In this document: in pieces, positions 25,068 through 33,624 of the stretch | Layout: every line of letters starts with the position of its first letter | Numbering within the stretch: position 1 is the stretch's first letter | Source: Hazenella coriacea | GTDB lineage: Bacteria > Bacillota > Bacilli > Thermoactinomycetales > Thermoactinomycetaceae | Direction: 5' to 3' | NCBI RefSeq assembly: GCF_004341825.1 | Contig: NZ_SMAG01000005.1 | Location: 118,720-182,719, forward strand | DNA: 64,000 nt | The notes under the pieces: generated by a model | Seen by the model: only the letters and a program-made list of their open reading frames with translations | Databases searched by the model: none | What the model was told of the DNA's origin: nothing | Position numbers and translations under genes: made by a program

Positions 25068-26252
25068 TTATTTTTCTTTTACAAAACGCTCAATACGGTT
25101 CAATGCTTCCTCTAACAATTCCATAGATGTTGCATATGAAATACGGATATGATCATTGGAGCCGAATCCAGGGCCTGGAACGACAGCGACTAACTCTTTT
25201 TCTAAAAGCGCTTTCGACCAATCATCAGGGGATTGATATTTCCCTCCACTTGCTTCTAATACCTCGCGGATATTGACGAAAGCATAAAAAGCTCCTGGTG
25301 GCTTTTGGCATTGAAAGCCTGGAATGGATTGAAGTCGTTCAATGACATAATCACGTCTTTTTACAAATGCTTCTTTCATCTGTTGAACAGGCTCCTGAGT
25401 TCCATTGAGTGCCGCAATCGCTGCATATTGCGCAATGGAAGTAGGGTTAGATGTACTATGGCTAGCTAAGTCAGTCATTGCTTTGATGATCTCTTTAGGA
25501 CCAGCTGCAAATCCGATCCGCCATCCTGTCATGGCATATGTTTTAGAAACCCCATTGATAATAATTGTCCGGTCATATAGTTCATCACTAAGATTAGCAA
25601 TGCTTACATGTTTCTCTTCTCCGTAGATCAGGTGTTCATATATTTCGTCTGAAACGATCAAAATATCTTTCTGAACACAAAGTTCTCCCAATGCCTTTAG
25701 CTCTTCTGCAGTATATAGCATTCCTGTGGGATTGGATGGGCTATTGATCAGTACGGCACGAGTACGATCAGTAATGACCTCTTCCAATTGTTCAGGTGTA
25801 ATTTTAAATTGATTCTCTTCTAACCCTTCGACAATGACAGGAACGCCATCTGCTAGCTTTACTTGCTCTATGTAGCTAACCCAGTAAGGAGCTGGAATAA
25901 TCACTTCGTCGCCTTCATCTAAAATCACTTGGAATAAATTATAAAGTGCATGTTTGGCTCCTACAGTAACAATAATTTGATTTGGTTCATAGGAAAGATG
26001 GTTATCTCTCTCCATTTTTTTGATAATCGCATTTTTAAGTTCTGGAATCCCACCCGAAGCTGTATACTTGGTATATCCTGCTTCCATCGCTTCCTTCGCT
26101 GCTTGTAGGATATGGTCCGGTGTGTTAAAGTCTGGTTCGCCTACACCAAGTCCAATAACATCGTGTCCTTCTTGTTTTAAAGCTTTTGCTTTAGCAGTAA
26201 TAGCGAGCGTTGGTGATGGTGACAGCTGTTGTACACGTTTAGATAATCTCAC
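25068..26252 (-). CDS. aspB: Pyridoxal-phosphate aspartate aminotransferase
   Basis: A 394-residue class I aminotransferase of the Bacillus AspB type, interconverting aspartate and oxaloacetate with glutamate/2-oxoglutarate. Motifs are NSPSNPTG, SDEIYEHL with the PLP-pyridine Asp, and the Schiff-base Lys in NGVSKTYAMTGWRIG. I chose the GTG at 26252 since GGGGAGGGG lies 7 bp upstream and the protein then begins MRLSKRVQQLSPSPTLAITA as in homologues; a TTG at 26276 has no such support. It is transcribed toward a shared terminator. Confidence 0.92.
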   Translation of the reverse strand: MRLSKRVQQLSPSPTLAITAKAKALKQEGHDVIGLGVGEPDFNTPDHILQAAKEAMEAGYTKYTASGGIPELKNAIIKKMERDNHLSYEPNQIIVTVGAKHALYNLFQVILDEGDEVIIPAPYWVSYIEQVKLADGVPVIVEGLEENQFKITPEQLEEVITDRTRAVLINSPSNPTGMLYTAEELKALGELCVQKDILIVSDEIYEHLIYGEEKHVSIANLSDELYDRTIIINGVSKTYAMTGWRIGFAAGPKEIIKAMTDLASHSTSNPTSIAQYAAIAALNGTQEPVQQMKEAFVKRRDYVIERLQSIPGFQCQKPPGAFYAFVNIREVLEASGGKYQSPDDWSKALLEKELVAVVPGPGFGSNDHIRISYATSMELLEEALNRIERFVKEK

Positions 26253-26305
26253 TGCTTGCCCCTCCCCGTAGGACAAATTTTATATCTTCATTTATCTTAT
26301 CATGG

Positions 26306-27505
26306 TTAAGCGGTTTCAACTAGAGCCTTTGCTTCCCGAGCGATCATCAACTCTTCATTGGTAGGAATAATCAGGACTTCAACCTTGGAGTTTTTAGTAC
26401 TTATATGTCGTTCTTCTTTACTACGAATTTCATTCTGCTCATGATCTAATTCAATTCCGAAGAAAGTGAGACCATCACAGACTCGTTCACGAAAGATCGC
26501 TGAGTTTTCCCCCACGCCGGCAGTAAATACGAGTACATCAATTCCGTTCATAGCCGCAATGTAGGAACCAATCTTCTTACGAAGTCGATACACATACATA
26601 TCAAATGCTAACTTTGCAGCCTCATTTCCGCTAAACATAGCTTCTGTTACTTCACGCATATCACTAAATCCAGAAATCCCTAACAACCCACTATGTTTAT
26701 TCATCATCGAGTTAACTTCAGATAAAGTTAACTCCTCTTTAGCGATGACAAAAGGAACAATAGCTGGATCAATATCACCACAACGAGTCCCCATCATTAA
26801 ACCTTCTAAAGGGGTCATCCCCATACTGGTATCTACGGATTTTCCATTTTCAACGGCAGTGACGCTCGCCCCGTTTCCTATATGACAACTCACAATTTTT
26901 AGTTCATCTATTGGACGTTGTAACACAGCGGCAACCCGATTTGAGACATATTTATGAGAAGTTCCATGTGCACCATAACGGCGAACCTTATATTTTTGAT
27001 AAAGAACTCGTGGAAGCGGATACATATATGCGTATTCTGGCATCGTTTGATGGAATGCAGTATCGAAAACGGCTACATGGACAGCATCGGGCAATTGGAT
27101 CTGGGCCGCATCAATTCCTAACAAATGAGCTGGATTATGTAGAGGGGCCAAGTCAATAGTTTTTCGAATCGCTTGACGCACCTCGCTGTCAATGACTGCT
27201 GAGCTGGAGAAGAATTCTCCTCCATGCACAACACGATGTCCAACAGCTGCTACTTCTGAAGCACTTTGAATGACTCCATCTTCTTTATTCATCAACAACC
27301 TCAATACTTTATTTAATCCTTCTCGATGGTCGAGAATTTCACCAGTGACTACTTTTTCTTCTTTTCCAGGTACATCATAGGTAATGATAGCGCTTTCTGT
27401 TCCGATCTTTTCGACTAAACCAGACGCAAGAATCGATTCATCATTCATATTAAATAGCTGATATTTAATCGAAGAACTTCCGCAATTGATCACAAGTACA
27501 TTCAT
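26306..27505 (-). CDS. ackA: Acetate kinase
   Basis: A 399-residue ASKHA-fold kinase making ATP and acetate from acetyl phosphate. Motifs are NCGSSSIKY near residues 7-15, HRVVHGG, HIGNGAS and TAGVGENS. Length is as usual. It overlaps the upstream hydroxyacyl-CoA dehydrogenase gene by ATGA, an uncommon partner for ackA, suggesting that acyl-CoA breakdown to acetyl units and overflow to acetate are co-expressed. A related butyrate-kinase activity cannot be excluded, but the motifs and length favour acetate kinase. Confidence 0.93.
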   Translation of the reverse strand: MNVLVINCGSSSIKYQLFNMNDESILASGLVEKIGTESAIITYDVPGKEEKVVTGEILDHREGLNKVLRLLMNKEDGVIQSASEVAAVGHRVVHGGEFFSSSAVIDSEVRQAIRKTIDLAPLHNPAHLLGIDAAQIQLPDAVHVAVFDTAFHQTMPEYAYMYPLPRVLYQKYKVRRYGAHGTSHKYVSNRVAAVLQRPIDELKIVSCHIGNGASVTAVENGKSVDTSMGMTPLEGLMMGTRCGDIDPAIVPFVIAKEELTLSEVNSMMNKHSGLLGISGFSDMREVTEAMFSGNEAAKLAFDMYVYRLRKKIGSYIAAMNGIDVLVFTAGVGENSAIFRERVCDGLTFFGIELDHEQNEIRSKEERHISTKNSKVEVLIIPTNEELMIAREAKALVETA

Positions 27506-28401
27506 TGCTGCCCCTCCTCGAATGTTGAAGAAATACGATCCCCGTCTTCATCATAATGGAAAAATCCCTCTCCGGACTTTACACCTAAGTGACCGGCTCG
27601 TACCATCTTTTTCAGGAGGGGAGCAGGTCGGTATTTTGTATCTCCAAATTCACGGAATAACCGTTCCATAGCAGCTAAGACAGAGTCTAAACCAAACCGG
27701 TCTGCCATCTCTAAAGGACCTACTTTAAATTGATAGCAAATCCTCATCGCTCGGTCGATATCCTCAGCGCTTGATACTCCTTCCATCAACGTATATAGAG
27801 CTTCATTGATTAAAAGCATCATAAGTCGAGTTGTTACAAATCCAGGGGATTCGTAAACTTCAATCCCTTCTAGCCCTAATTGCGGGAGAAGTTCCATAAT
27901 GGTTTGTAATGTTTGTTGAGAGGTTTTTAGTCCTCTTACAACCTCCACTAACGGGATGGAAGTGACGGGATGGACAAAATGAAGCCCAATGATCCGATTC
28001 GGACGATTTGTAATCGCTGCAACTTCCGTTATGCTTAGAGTAGACGTGGTACTAGCTAAAACAACTTCAGGACCACACATTTGCTCACAAAGTAGAAAAA
28101 TCTCTTTTTTAATTTCAAGATCTTCAGTGGCTGATTCAATGACAAAATCAGCCAGTGTTAATACCTGAGTGTCAGTAGTCATATGAATTCGAGAAAGTGT
28201 GGACTTTTTCTCGGCAGGGGTAATTCCCCACTTAGAAAGTTTTTTGTCCAAACTCATCTCAATTTGATGATAGGAATGCTTCGAGAGTTCATCAGTTTTT
28301 TCAAGTAAAGTGATGTCAAACCCCTTGGAAGCAAACAATTCAGAGATGCCTTGTCCAATGGTTCCACCACCGATTACTACGATTTGCTGGATATTAGCCA
28401 C
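27502..28401 (-). CDS. 3-hydroxyacyl-CoA (3-hydroxybutyryl-CoA) dehydrogenase
   Basis: A 299-residue NAD-dependent enzyme. The N-terminal Rossmann motif is GGGTIGQGI near residues 11-19, and SATEDLEIKKEIF and the catalytic HFVHPV (His near 140) follow. The C-terminal domain carries the dehydrogenase signature (PGFVTTRLMMLLINEA). It oxidises or reduces short-chain 3-hydroxyacyl-CoA. It is translationally coupled to ackA. The thiolase and crotonase partners are not in the window. Confidence 0.9.
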   Translation of the reverse strand: MANIQQIVVIGGGTIGQGISELFASKGFDITLLEKTDELSKHSYHQIEMSLDKKLSKWGITPAEKKSTLSRIHMTTDTQVLTLADFVIESATEDLEIKKEIFLLCEQMCGPEVVLASTTSTLSITEVAAITNRPNRIIGLHFVHPVTSIPLVEVVRGLKTSQQTLQTIMELLPQLGLEGIEVYESPGFVTTRLMMLLINEALYTLMEGVSSAEDIDRAMRICYQFKVGPLEMADRFGLDSVLAAMERLFREFGDTKYRPAPLLKKMVRAGHLGVKSGEGFFHYDEDGDRISSTFEEGQQ

Positions 28402-28453
28402 ATTGAATGACTCCTTTCACACCAAACTTAACTTCGTCTATTGTATCAGCTAA

Positions 28454-29944
28454 TTAAAATGTTTGCTTCAATAAATTACGAAAATCTTCACCAGAAAGAG
28501 TTTCTTCTTTTAATAAGATGTGTAAGGAAGCCGAAAAACATTTGTGATATTTAGCTAAATGATCTACCGTTTCCGTAAAAAGTTGTGTAATAATTTTATT
28601 AGATTCGACTTGGATTTTGTCTTTACTGATCAATTGAGGGTCGATAATTCCTAAGTTAGAGAGACCTGCCTCAATAATGGTTCTTGCATATTGGTTGGCC
28701 TGTTGGTAATCATTGCTAGCACCTGTACTTTTATTTCCATAGACTTGTAGTTCAGCGGCAGCTCCAGCCAAGCAAATTTTAATCCGGTCATCCAGATGAT
28801 CTCGTGTATAAAGATACCGATCTTGCCCCGGATGATGTCGGACATACCCTAGCGCTTGTCCTCGCGGGTGAAGAGATACTTGAGATACCGATCCGGGATT
28901 TACAATTTCAGACATGATGGCATGTCCTAATTCGTGGACAGCTACACGTTCTTTTTCTTCGTGGGTAGCTTCACGATCTGTTCTTTCCCCCATCATCACT
29001 TTATCGATCGCTTGAGAAAAATGTTGTGGTTGAATCAAGCTTTCCTCTTCTCTTAAAGCATAAATAGCAGCTTCATTAGTCACACTTTCCAGCTGTGCTC
29101 CCGAAAATCCAAACGTCTCAGAGGCAATTTGGTTTAGATTGACATCCCCTGCGATCGGTTTATTTTTTGAATGTAACTCCAAAATCGCTTTTCTAGCCTT
29201 TTTATCAGGTAAATCAACCATGATCTGTCGGTCAAACCGCCCTGGTCTTAGCAAAGCTGAATCTAACATATCTTTGCGGTTAGTAGCTGCCATGACAAGT
29301 ACCTGCACCTCTGGTTGATTAATAATCCCATCCATCTCTGTGAGTAATTGATTTAACGTTTGATCATACTCACGATGTTGAGATCCCTCTCGTTTACCAC
29401 CGATCACATCAATCTCATCAATGAAGATGATTGCACTCGATTTCTGATTGTGGATTGCTTGAGTTCTTGCTTGCTCAAACAAGTCCCGAATTCTCTGAGC
29501 CCCTACACCCACATACATCTCAACAAATTCACTACCTGATGCACTAAGAAAGACAGAGTTTGTGTAATGAGCTGAGGCTTTGGCCATCAATGTTTTTCCT
29601 GTACCTGGAGGTCCAGTAAGAAGAATACCTTTGATGGGACGAATCCCATAATTAGCAATTTGGTCACGATGAATTAAAAACTCCAAGGCTTCCTTTAATT
29701 CTTGTTTAGCACGTTCTTGACCACCGATGTCATCAAAAGATAAGTTGGAGATGGATTGCTTTTGGTCTTTTTTCTTCTTATTTTTATGATGTCCAATTCC
29801 TTGAGCAACTTGTCGATGACTTGAAAAATATACAATAACAAAAACAATCCCTAGCAAGAAGAGTAAAGGAAGAGGGTCTACCCCGATATAGATCAGAAAA
29901 ATGAGTAACGCTATCCCGATCCCGATCCCCAAAGATTTATTCAT
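28454..29944 (-). CDS. Short FtsH-like membrane AAA+ zinc metalloprotease
   Basis: A 496-residue membrane-anchored AAA protease. There are two tight hydrophobic segments (about residues 5-21 and 24-40) instead of FtsH's large extracytoplasmic domain. A charged linker follows, then Walker A GPPGTGKT at 111-118, Walker B IIFIDEID at 172-179, the SRH near 221-240, the zinc site HELGH at 337-341 and a third-ligand Asp near 412 in ASNDY. All catalytic residues are present, so it should be active. It is about 150 residues shorter than housekeeping FtsH and is probably a specialised paralogue. It is preceded by and overlaps an unknown membrane protein that may be its adaptor. Confidence 0.88.
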   Translation of the reverse strand: MNKSLGIGIGIALLIFLIYIGVDPLPLLFLLGIVFVIVYFSSHRQVAQGIGHHKNKKKKDQKQSISNLSFDDIGGQERAKQELKEALEFLIHRDQIANYGIRPIKGILLTGPPGTGKTLMAKASAHYTNSVFLSASGSEFVEMYVGVGAQRIRDLFEQARTQAIHNQKSSAIIFIDEIDVIGGKREGSQHREYDQTLNQLLTEMDGIINQPEVQVLVMAATNRKDMLDSALLRPGRFDRQIMVDLPDKKARKAILELHSKNKPIAGDVNLNQIASETFGFSGAQLESVTNEAAIYALREEESLIQPQHFSQAIDKVMMGERTDREATHEEKERVAVHELGHAIMSEIVNPGSVSQVSLHPRGQALGYVRHHPGQDRYLYTRDHLDDRIKICLAGAAAELQVYGNKSTGASNDYQQANQYARTIIEAGLSNLGIIDPQLISKDKIQVESNKIITQLFTETVDHLAKYHKCFSASLHILLKEETLSGEDFRNLLKQTF

Positions 29945-30476
29945 TCGACTTCACCACTCTTTCCTTCTGTTCTTGTAGCGGGAGAACTTTAAACAAATAC
30001 TTATTTTCCTTTCGTAACTCAATATAGACAAATTGATCATCCATAGAAACCCGTTGTTGAATCTCATACTTTTCAGCAATGTTAGAAACAGTTGTTGGAA
30101 TCTGTGTGTAGGTTTGAAGAGAGATTCCCTCTTTGACTCCAAAAGTCATTTCAGACCAAGCTTTTTCTAATAAATGATCAGAGGGTGTAGATAATTCTAT
30201 TCGAATGGGACGATCCCCTATTTTCTCCTCAATCTGCTTCATTAACAACGAATATTGTTGTTGAAGTGAAAAATCTTTCTTGGGATGAAGTTGAACTTCG
30301 ACTTTAGATGGTGTTACTTTAACCTGGAAATCGTTATGAATATTAGATTGGTTTTCTAACATTGACGTGATTGGTTGTTCAATCCATAACCATTGGTATA
30401 AGTAAAAGCCACCAAAGCTAATAAAAAGCGTGACAAATAAACCAATTAATAAACGATTGATCTTAGATTTCATCAT
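29937..30476 (-). CDS. Membrane-anchored protein of unknown function, partner of the FtsH-like protease
   Basis: A 179-residue protein with one N-terminal membrane helix (about residues 8-28, LLIGLFVTLFISFGGFYLYQ) and an extracytoplasmic alpha/beta domain rich in Lys, Glu and Gln. Its stop overlaps the protease start by 8 bp, so the two are co-translated. An external domain supplied in trans could replace the periplasmic domain missing from the short protease; this is inference. No known family recognised. A perfect palindrome sits about 47 bp upstream. Confidence 0.75.
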   Translation of the reverse strand: MMKSKINRLLIGLFVTLFISFGGFYLYQWLWIEQPITSMLENQSNIHNDFQVKVTPSKVEVQLHPKKDFSLQQQYSLLMKQIEEKIGDRPIRIELSTPSDHLLEKAWSEMTFGVKEGISLQTYTQIPTTVSNIAEKYEIQQRVSMDDQFVYIELRKENKYLFKVLPLQEQKERVVKSNE

Positions 30477-30522
30477 GTCACGCCTCCTCCCTAGCTAAAA
30501 ATGAGTAAATAATACATCAAAA

Positions 30523-30544
30523 AGTATATCATAGTTGATATACT
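30523..30544. promoter_or_regulatory. Palindrome upstream of the protease operon
   Basis: AGTATATCA-TAGT-TGATATACT is a perfect 9-4-9 inverted repeat 47 bp upstream of the membrane-protein start. It is a plausible operator; no cognate regulator is identified. Confidence 0.5.
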
Positions 30545-30762
30545 AGTTCGCATAGGAAAGATTGGAAACGAAAAAGAGAATGTCTGTACACCGACAGAAA
30601 AATCATATTTCATATGATCCTGAATAAGGAGAACTAATCTTTGATTATTTTTGATCCTTCTGCTGATGATCTCCTTCCCTAAAAGTAAAACAGGTTGAGA
30701 ATGTTATTCCTCAGGCTGGGAATCTTCCTTTTACTACCGTTTAGGGATATAATCAACCCCAT

Positions 30763-30804
30763 ATGGTGAACGAAAAAATTGTAGTGAAAGTCATTAAGAA
30801 ATGA
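30763..30804 (+). CDS. Possible 13-residue leader ORF
   Basis: ATG 30763 encodes MVNEKIVVKVIKK and its stop overlaps the next start as ATGA. A TATAAT at 30748-30753 would put the transcription start almost at the ATG, so it would be leaderless. It is supported only by this arrangement. Confidence 0.25.
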   Translation: MVNEKIVVKVIKK

Positions 30805-30947
30805 AATCTATGACTACGGATGTGAAAAATGCAAGACAGGTGATCGATGAGTTAAGAGATGAATTGCAGGATACCATAGAAACAACTAATTATTTGTTAG
30901 TTAAAACAACAATCGAGCAGTTTATCCAATTCGACGAAGGATCATGA
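30801..30947 (+). CDS. Possible 48-residue helical protein
   Basis: The frame from ATG 30801 encodes a 48-residue acidic helical peptide starting MKSMTTDVKNARQVIDELRD, with coiled-coil character and no membrane segment. There is no strong Shine-Dalgarno, but the stop overlaps the next start codon (30944) as ATGA and its own start overlaps the stop of a 13-codon ORF. This pattern suggests translational coupling. Function unknown. Confidence 0.45.
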   Translation: MKSMTTDVKNARQVIDELRDELQDTIETTNYLLVKTTIEQFIQFDEGS

Positions 30948-31423
30948 ATAGTCACCTGTTTGCAATTCTTATGAAGAAAAAAATTCGTATATTCTCAATG
31001 ATTTTTATAATTTTTATGATTTTAACAACATGTAGAGTACCAGACATCTATGGCAGATGGTCTTTGGAAAAATTCAAATCAGGTTGTCCTCAAGAGATCC
31101 GAATTACAAAAGTACAGTATCGGTCAGCATTTACTATTGCGGAGAAAGACAATGCAACATTATATACATATTATTCAGACAGTAAAGCTGGGGATTCCCC
31201 TACTTATAGTCTTAACCACTTAGATGGGGATCTGTATGCATTGAACCCATATATATATGAAAATGTTCTCACTGGTTTCGTTCCAAAGTATATGAAAGTA
31301 AGCTTGACGTTTGAAGGGCGTAAACTCATATTCAGAAAAGAACATGAAAAAAGCGAATGCAAATATAAATTAGAGGCTGATTATCAACATATAGGTGAAG
31401 AACTCTTTGGGATTGAATATTAA
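30944..31423 (+). CDS. Putative exported/lipoprotein of unknown function
   Basis: A 159-residue protein with an N-terminal hydrophobic signal. A start at codon 10 (MKKKIRIFSMIFIIFMILTTC) would give a typical signal with a lipobox-like LTTC. The mature part has two further Cys (SGCPQE and KSECKY) and a lipocalin-like layout (GRWSLEKF, LYTYYSDSKAG, RKLIFRKE). The gene converges on the DUF3888 gene, their stop codons overlapping. No specific family recognised. Confidence 0.65.
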   Translation: MNSHLFAILMKKKIRIFSMIFIIFMILTTCRVPDIYGRWSLEKFKSGCPQEIRITKVQYRSAFTIAEKDNATLYTYYSDSKAGDSPTYSLNHLDGDLYALNPYIYENVLTGFVPKYMKVSLTFEGRKLIFRKEHEKSECKYKLEADYQHIGEELFGIEY

Positions 31424-31857
31424 TACGTCCCTAGCAGAGACATTTTCATTTCTATATAACTTGAATGTCCGCCACCAAAGCCCCGCTGGGGCTTTGGTGT
31501 GTAGTCTTTGTGTTTAAAATCAATAACAGTGACTCCATAAGAGCTAATACGAAGAGTTACCGTCTCTAGTCCATAAGGAGGATTATGAGGTCCTTCAAAA
31601 GAAATTACCTGTATTTTTACAGTGTAGTCATTTCTACCTGAAGGATCTTGTTCAACACTTAATATTTTCTCAGAATCATATAGTTTTGTTTTTCCGTAAT
31701 AGCCAGTTATAGCACTGTAAATATATGGACCCATAGCTTCAATCAAAGCCCTATCCCTTAAATTCTCTGGAACAGGAGTTTGATTTGCGAAAGAGTATCC
31801 AGTAGTAAAAAAGAATATCAGAAAACTGAGTGCACAAATAGCAAATTTGTTTTTCAC
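31420..31857 (-). CDS. DUF3888-family secreted protein
   Basis: A 145-residue protein with a Sec signal peptide (KNKFAICALSFLIFFFTTGYSFA) and a body matching the DUF3888 pattern: LRDRALIEAMGPYIYSAITGYYG, then KILSVEQ, ISFEGPHNPPYGLETVTLRIS and VTVIDFKH. DUF3888 proteins are common in Bacillales and of unknown role. The last codons contain a perfect 12-3-12 palindrome (31473-31499), and the stop overlaps that of the convergent plus-strand gene. Confidence 0.82.
   Translation of the reverse strand: MKNKFAICALSFLIFFFTTGYSFANQTPVPENLRDRALIEAMGPYIYSAITGYYGKTKLYDSEKILSVEQDPSGRNDYTVKIQVISFEGPHNPPYGLETVTLRISSYGVTVIDFKHKDYTPKPQRGFGGGHSSYIEMKMSLLGTY
31473..31499. repeat. Perfect hairpin inside the DUF3888 gene
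   Basis: CACCAAAGCCCC-GCT-GGGGCTTTGGTG is a perfect GC-rich 12-3-12 inverted repeat within coding sequence, about 50 bp past the stop of the convergent plus-strand gene. It could stop or stabilise that transcript, but it lacks a clean T tract. Confidence 0.6.
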
Positions 31858-31930
31858 CAGATTAATATCTCCTTTTCGAAAAGTTGTTGATGACTTGTAT
31901 TCTGCTCGAAAACATAAATAAAATAAAAGA

Positions 31931-31972
31931 CCCCATTTTTCGTTTAGGCATATTGAAAAATGGGGTTCTTCA
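31931..31972 (-). terminator. Terminator after bioB
   Basis: On the minus strand CCCCATTTTTC and GAAAAATGGGG form a stem followed by TCTTTTATTTTATTT, just downstream of the bioB stop. Confidence 0.85.
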
Positions 31973-31986
31973 TTTATCTGAATCCT

Positions 31987-32985
31987 TCAAGAGGAAAATA
32001 CTTCTTCTTGTTTGGGCATCAGTTCAATTTCAAATCCTAAAGCTTCTATAAGCTTGTGATCTTGGTTAGCTTCTTGTCCTTCGGTTGTTAAATAATCTCC
32101 TAAGAAAATGCTGTTAGCTACATATAAACCTAGAGGTTGCAGGCTACCCAAGTTAACCTCGCGTCCTCCAGAAATACGGATCTCTTTGGTTGGATTGATA
32201 TAACGGAATAAGGCCAGCACTTTAAGGCAATAACGAGGATTTAATTCATGAACACCCTCTAGTTTAGTCCCATCGATCGCATGCAAGAAGTTCACAGGAA
32301 TTGAATCGGCATCTAACTGATGTAACTCACGCGCAATCGCTATAACATCTTCTTTTGTTTCTTTCATTCCGATAATTGCTCCAGAACAGGGTGAAATTCC
32401 ACTTTTTTTCACAGTTTCAACAGTATTTACACGATCTTCGTATGTATGTGTAGTTGTAATATATGAATGGTGGCGCTCAGAGGTATTTAAATTATGATTA
32501 TAACGATCGACCCCTGCTTCTTTTAGTTGAGTCGCTTGTTCTTCTCCTAAAAGACCTAAACAAGCGCATACTTTTAACCCATACTTCTCTTTAATTTCTT
32601 TTACTGATTCTCTTACAACATTCACATTTTTTTGAGTGGGACCTCTACCGCTTGCAACAATACAATATGTTCCTACTTTATTACTAAACGCACGTTTAGC
32701 TCCTTCTAAAATCTCTTCTTTCGAAATAAATGAGTATTTTTCGATTTCAGCAGTTGAAATGGAAGATTGAGAACAATATCCGCAGTCTTCGGGACAATAT
32801 CCACTTTTAGCATTGATAATCATGTTTAATTTAACTTTCTTCCCAAAATAGTGCTTACGTATGTGGAAAGCGCCATTTAGGAGTAATAATAATTCATCAT
32901 CATCACAATTAAGAATACTCATCGCTTCGTGATCACTAATCGTTTTCCCCTCGATCACCTCTTGAGCTAACTGGAACCAATTCAT
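31987..32985 (-). CDS. bioB: Biotin synthase
   Basis: A 332-residue radical-SAM enzyme inserting sulfur into dethiobiotin. The cluster motif CPEDCGYC is near residues 60-67, and the second-cluster ligands are in CIVASGRG, VCACLGLL and the later Cys and Arg of ISGGREV. RBS AAAGGAG lies before ATG 32985. The upstream small membrane-protein frame overlaps its start by 50 bp, and a BirA box lies 276 bp upstream, so biotin-dependent repression is expected. No other bio genes are nearby. Confidence 0.95.
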   Translation of the reverse strand: MNWFQLAQEVIEGKTISDHEAMSILNCDDDELLLLLNGAFHIRKHYFGKKVKLNMIINAKSGYCPEDCGYCSQSSISTAEIEKYSFISKEEILEGAKRAFSNKVGTYCIVASGRGPTQKNVNVVRESVKEIKEKYGLKVCACLGLLGEEQATQLKEAGVDRYNHNLNTSERHHSYITTTHTYEDRVNTVETVKKSGISPCSGAIIGMKETKEDVIAIARELHQLDADSIPVNFLHAIDGTKLEGVHELNPRYCLKVLALFRYINPTKEIRISGGREVNLGSLQPLGLYVANSIFLGDYLTTEGQEANQDHKLIEALGFEIELMPKQEEVFSS

Positions 32986-33247
32986 ATGATATTCTCCTTT
33001 TTTGTATAGATTTTATTTTGTTTCGGATCTTATCAAATACTCTGTATAATCTTGTGTAACTAAAAGCTATTACGGAAATAATAAGGTCACCAACAATGTC
33101 ATATAGATAACCGATCATCCATACATGAGCCCAGCTACGAGGAATGCCCATCCACATAGTAAGAGCCATATATAAATAAGGCACACCAACGAAGTAAACC
33201 ACTGCTAAGCCCCATGATTTGCAAGGATGAAATGATCTTCTTGCCAT
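32936..33247 (-). CDS. Small membrane protein in the biotin-controlled transcript
   Basis: A 103-residue frame starting MARRSFHPCKSWGLAVVYFV with two or three hydrophobic segments (about 12-33, 40-65) and a basic tail. The ATG is 14 bp from the BirA box, and the frame runs 50 bp into bioB. Coding is plausible, because otherwise bioB would have an unusually long leader. The overlap and the missing strong Shine-Dalgarno keep confidence moderate. If real, it would be a biotin-repressed membrane protein, perhaps transport-related; it does not resemble BioY. Confidence 0.5.
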   Translation of the reverse strand: MARRSFHPCKSWGLAVVYFVGVPYLYMALTMWMGIPRSWAHVWMIGYLYDIVGDLIISVIAFSYTRLYRVFDKIRNKIKSIQKRRISYELVPVSSRGDRGEND

Positions 33248-33260
33248 ATGGCCCCATCTA

Positions 33261-33291
33261 ATGTCAACTTATTTTATAAAAATGTTAACAT
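33261..33291 (-). promoter_or_regulatory. BirA operator
   Basis: On the minus strand ATGTTAAC-N15-GTTGACAT is an 8-15-8 inverted repeat with one mismatch, matching the Bacillales BirA box (TGTTAAC-N15-GTTAACA type). It precedes the small membrane protein and bioB. Confidence 0.8.
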
Positions 33292-33420
33292 ATAATGAGT
33301 ACACTTGTAAATATTTTAGATTTCAAAATAGATAGCATGACTATGACGATAAATCAGAGGAGATTTGCCAATATTAACGTTGTAAATTTGAGTTTTTGCG
33401 CTGCTGATCCCCATAAATAA

Positions 33421-33467
33421 AAAGAGCCCTTGCGTTTTTTGAATCTTGATAACGCAAGCGGCTCTTT
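33421..33467 (-). terminator. Terminator of the lipoprotein gene
   Basis: AAAGAGCC-TTGCGTT pairs with AACGCAA-GGCTCTTT around an AT-rich loop; on the minus strand a TTTTTATTT tract follows. It lies about 160 bp after the lipoprotein stop. Confidence 0.75.
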
Positions 33468-33624
33468 CTCCATTCCAATTCACGTATATAACTTGAATGT
33501 CCATTAAGACTTGTTCCAGTTTTCTGTTCTATTGCCTCTCATACTCTCTGCAATTAATTAATGTATAGGAGTTGGTTAATTTACGTTTAAACGTGCGTTT
33601 TCTTTTTTGATACCAGTGACCCCT

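Noticed and set aside
33316..33504. Minus-strand 62-codon frame after the lipoprotein gene
   Set aside because: The frame contains the long terminator hairpin at 33421-33467 and lacks a ribosome-binding site.
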